DNA of 64,000 nucleotides. It comes from Prevotella sp. UBA6447 (GTDB lineage Bacteria; Bacteroidota; Bacteroidia; Bacteroidales; Bacteroidaceae). The position numbers and the translations under genes are program-made. Below the pieces are notes generated by a model that did not search any database, was not told the DNA's origin, and was given only the letters and a program-made list of their open reading frames with translations. The stretch spans positions 15,992 to 79,991 of the forward strand of contig DJOD01000064.1 of NCBI GenBank assembly GCA_002437115.1, written 5' to 3'. Shown here piece after piece: positions 63,747-64,000 of the stretch (position 1 is the stretch's first letter; the number at the start of each line of letters is the position of its first letter).

Positions 63747-64000
63747 TTAAGCAGCATCAGCCGCAAACCCAACTATCTCATTGACCATTTCAATATTTAA
63801 TGGCTTGTTCGGGTTACTTTTGAACACGTCAATAATTCTTTGTGCGCAGTATGCGCTTACTATCAGTTCCTTAAGCCGTCTTACTGAAAGCCCGTATTCC
63901 CTGCCGACAATCTTCGCTACATTCATGGCTGTAAATGAGGAATTGAACGCGAAGTCAAGCATATTCACGTCACGTGCCTGACAGTCGGTAAGCCCTGCGA
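63747..64000 (-). CDS. gene fragment running off the right end (5' partial), unknown
   Basis: The frame is open to the edge of the window, so the ATG at 63968 need not be the start. About 84 C-terminal residues are visible, including 'VAKIVGREYGLSVRRLKELI' and 'FKSNPNKPLNIEMVNEIVGF', predicted mostly helical. I recognise no family. Given its position beside a tRNA it could belong to an integrated element, but there is no direct evidence. Confidence 0.5.
   Translation of the reverse strand, partial: AGLTDCQARDVNMLDFAFNSSFTAMNVAKIVGREYGLSVRRLKELIVSAYCAQRIIDVFKSNPNKPLNIEMVNEIVGFAADAA

Overview
The window looks like a chromosomal segment from a member of the Bacteroidota, most likely a host-associated Prevotellaceae species. 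Four things point this way. Promoters fit the Bacteroidota pattern (TTG or TTTG, about 20 bp, then TAnnTTTG) and Shine-Dalgarno sites are almost absent. The exported and outer-membrane families are typical of the phylum (DUF4421, DUF3332, DUF4861, DUF1460). Secreted proteins end in short 'YNLAGQ...GLVIVNGHK' style tails. Carbohydrate-active enzymes are abundant. No rRNA, CRISPR array, intact IS or prophage was seen. One tRNA-Leu(CAA) lies near the right end.

Layout. 1-8.7 kb: the end of a large surface protein, a two-domain sialate O-acetylesterase, a low-molecular-weight phosphatase, and a GH20 hexosaminidase with a GH95 fucosidase. 9.2-11.7 kb: glnK-amtB and an outer-membrane protein gene, with a long palindrome over the promoter. 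11.9-21.2 kb: an exported protein, sppA, overlapping lpxK/purine nucleoside phosphorylase, thiL, a DUF4861 protein and an NhaC antiporter. 21.5-27.6 kb: Hsp20, a three-propeller GH43 enzyme and uvrB. 27.8-32.7 kb: a defence-like patch with a frameshifted ATPase gene under a two-palindrome control region, a type III-like helicase, and a possible partner reduced to its C-terminal part. 32.7-43.7 kb: GH123, fucose-isomerase family protein, a badly decayed GH31 gene, a glycosyltransferase and a large GH33 sialidase. 43.8-49.5 kb: lipoproteins, a one-protein phosphorelay kinase and a glycosyltransferase. 49.7-53.7 kb: an envelope operon (WG protein, LTA-synthase-like enzyme, PAP2 phosphatase, TrmO). 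54-57.4 kb: a tiny secreted peptide, an NtrC-type regulator and a small-protein/sigma/YfcE operon. 57.5-62.7 kb: a DUF5690 remnant, a secreted YhcH (sialic-acid anomerase family) and a four-gene operon. 63-64 kb: the tRNA and a gene running off the end.

How it fits together. GH33 sialidase, sialate O-acetylesterase, periplasmic YhcH, GH20, GH123, GH95 and a fucose-isomerase family protein together suggest stepwise stripping of sialylated and fucosylated host glycans (mucins or glycolipids). These genes are dispersed and have no SusC/SusD pair in the window, so this is not a classical polysaccharide utilisation locus. Several loci are decaying: the GH31 gene, the ATPase, the helicase partner, the DUF5690 gene, and an orphan C-terminal tail beside GH123. 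A short dispersed intergenic repeat recurs, once exactly at the missing start of the GH31 pseudogene.

I found no clear new multi-gene system. The best leads are regulatory and structural: the palindrome over the glnK promoter, the paired operators at the ATPase gene, the three-propeller GH43 and the intergenic repeat family.
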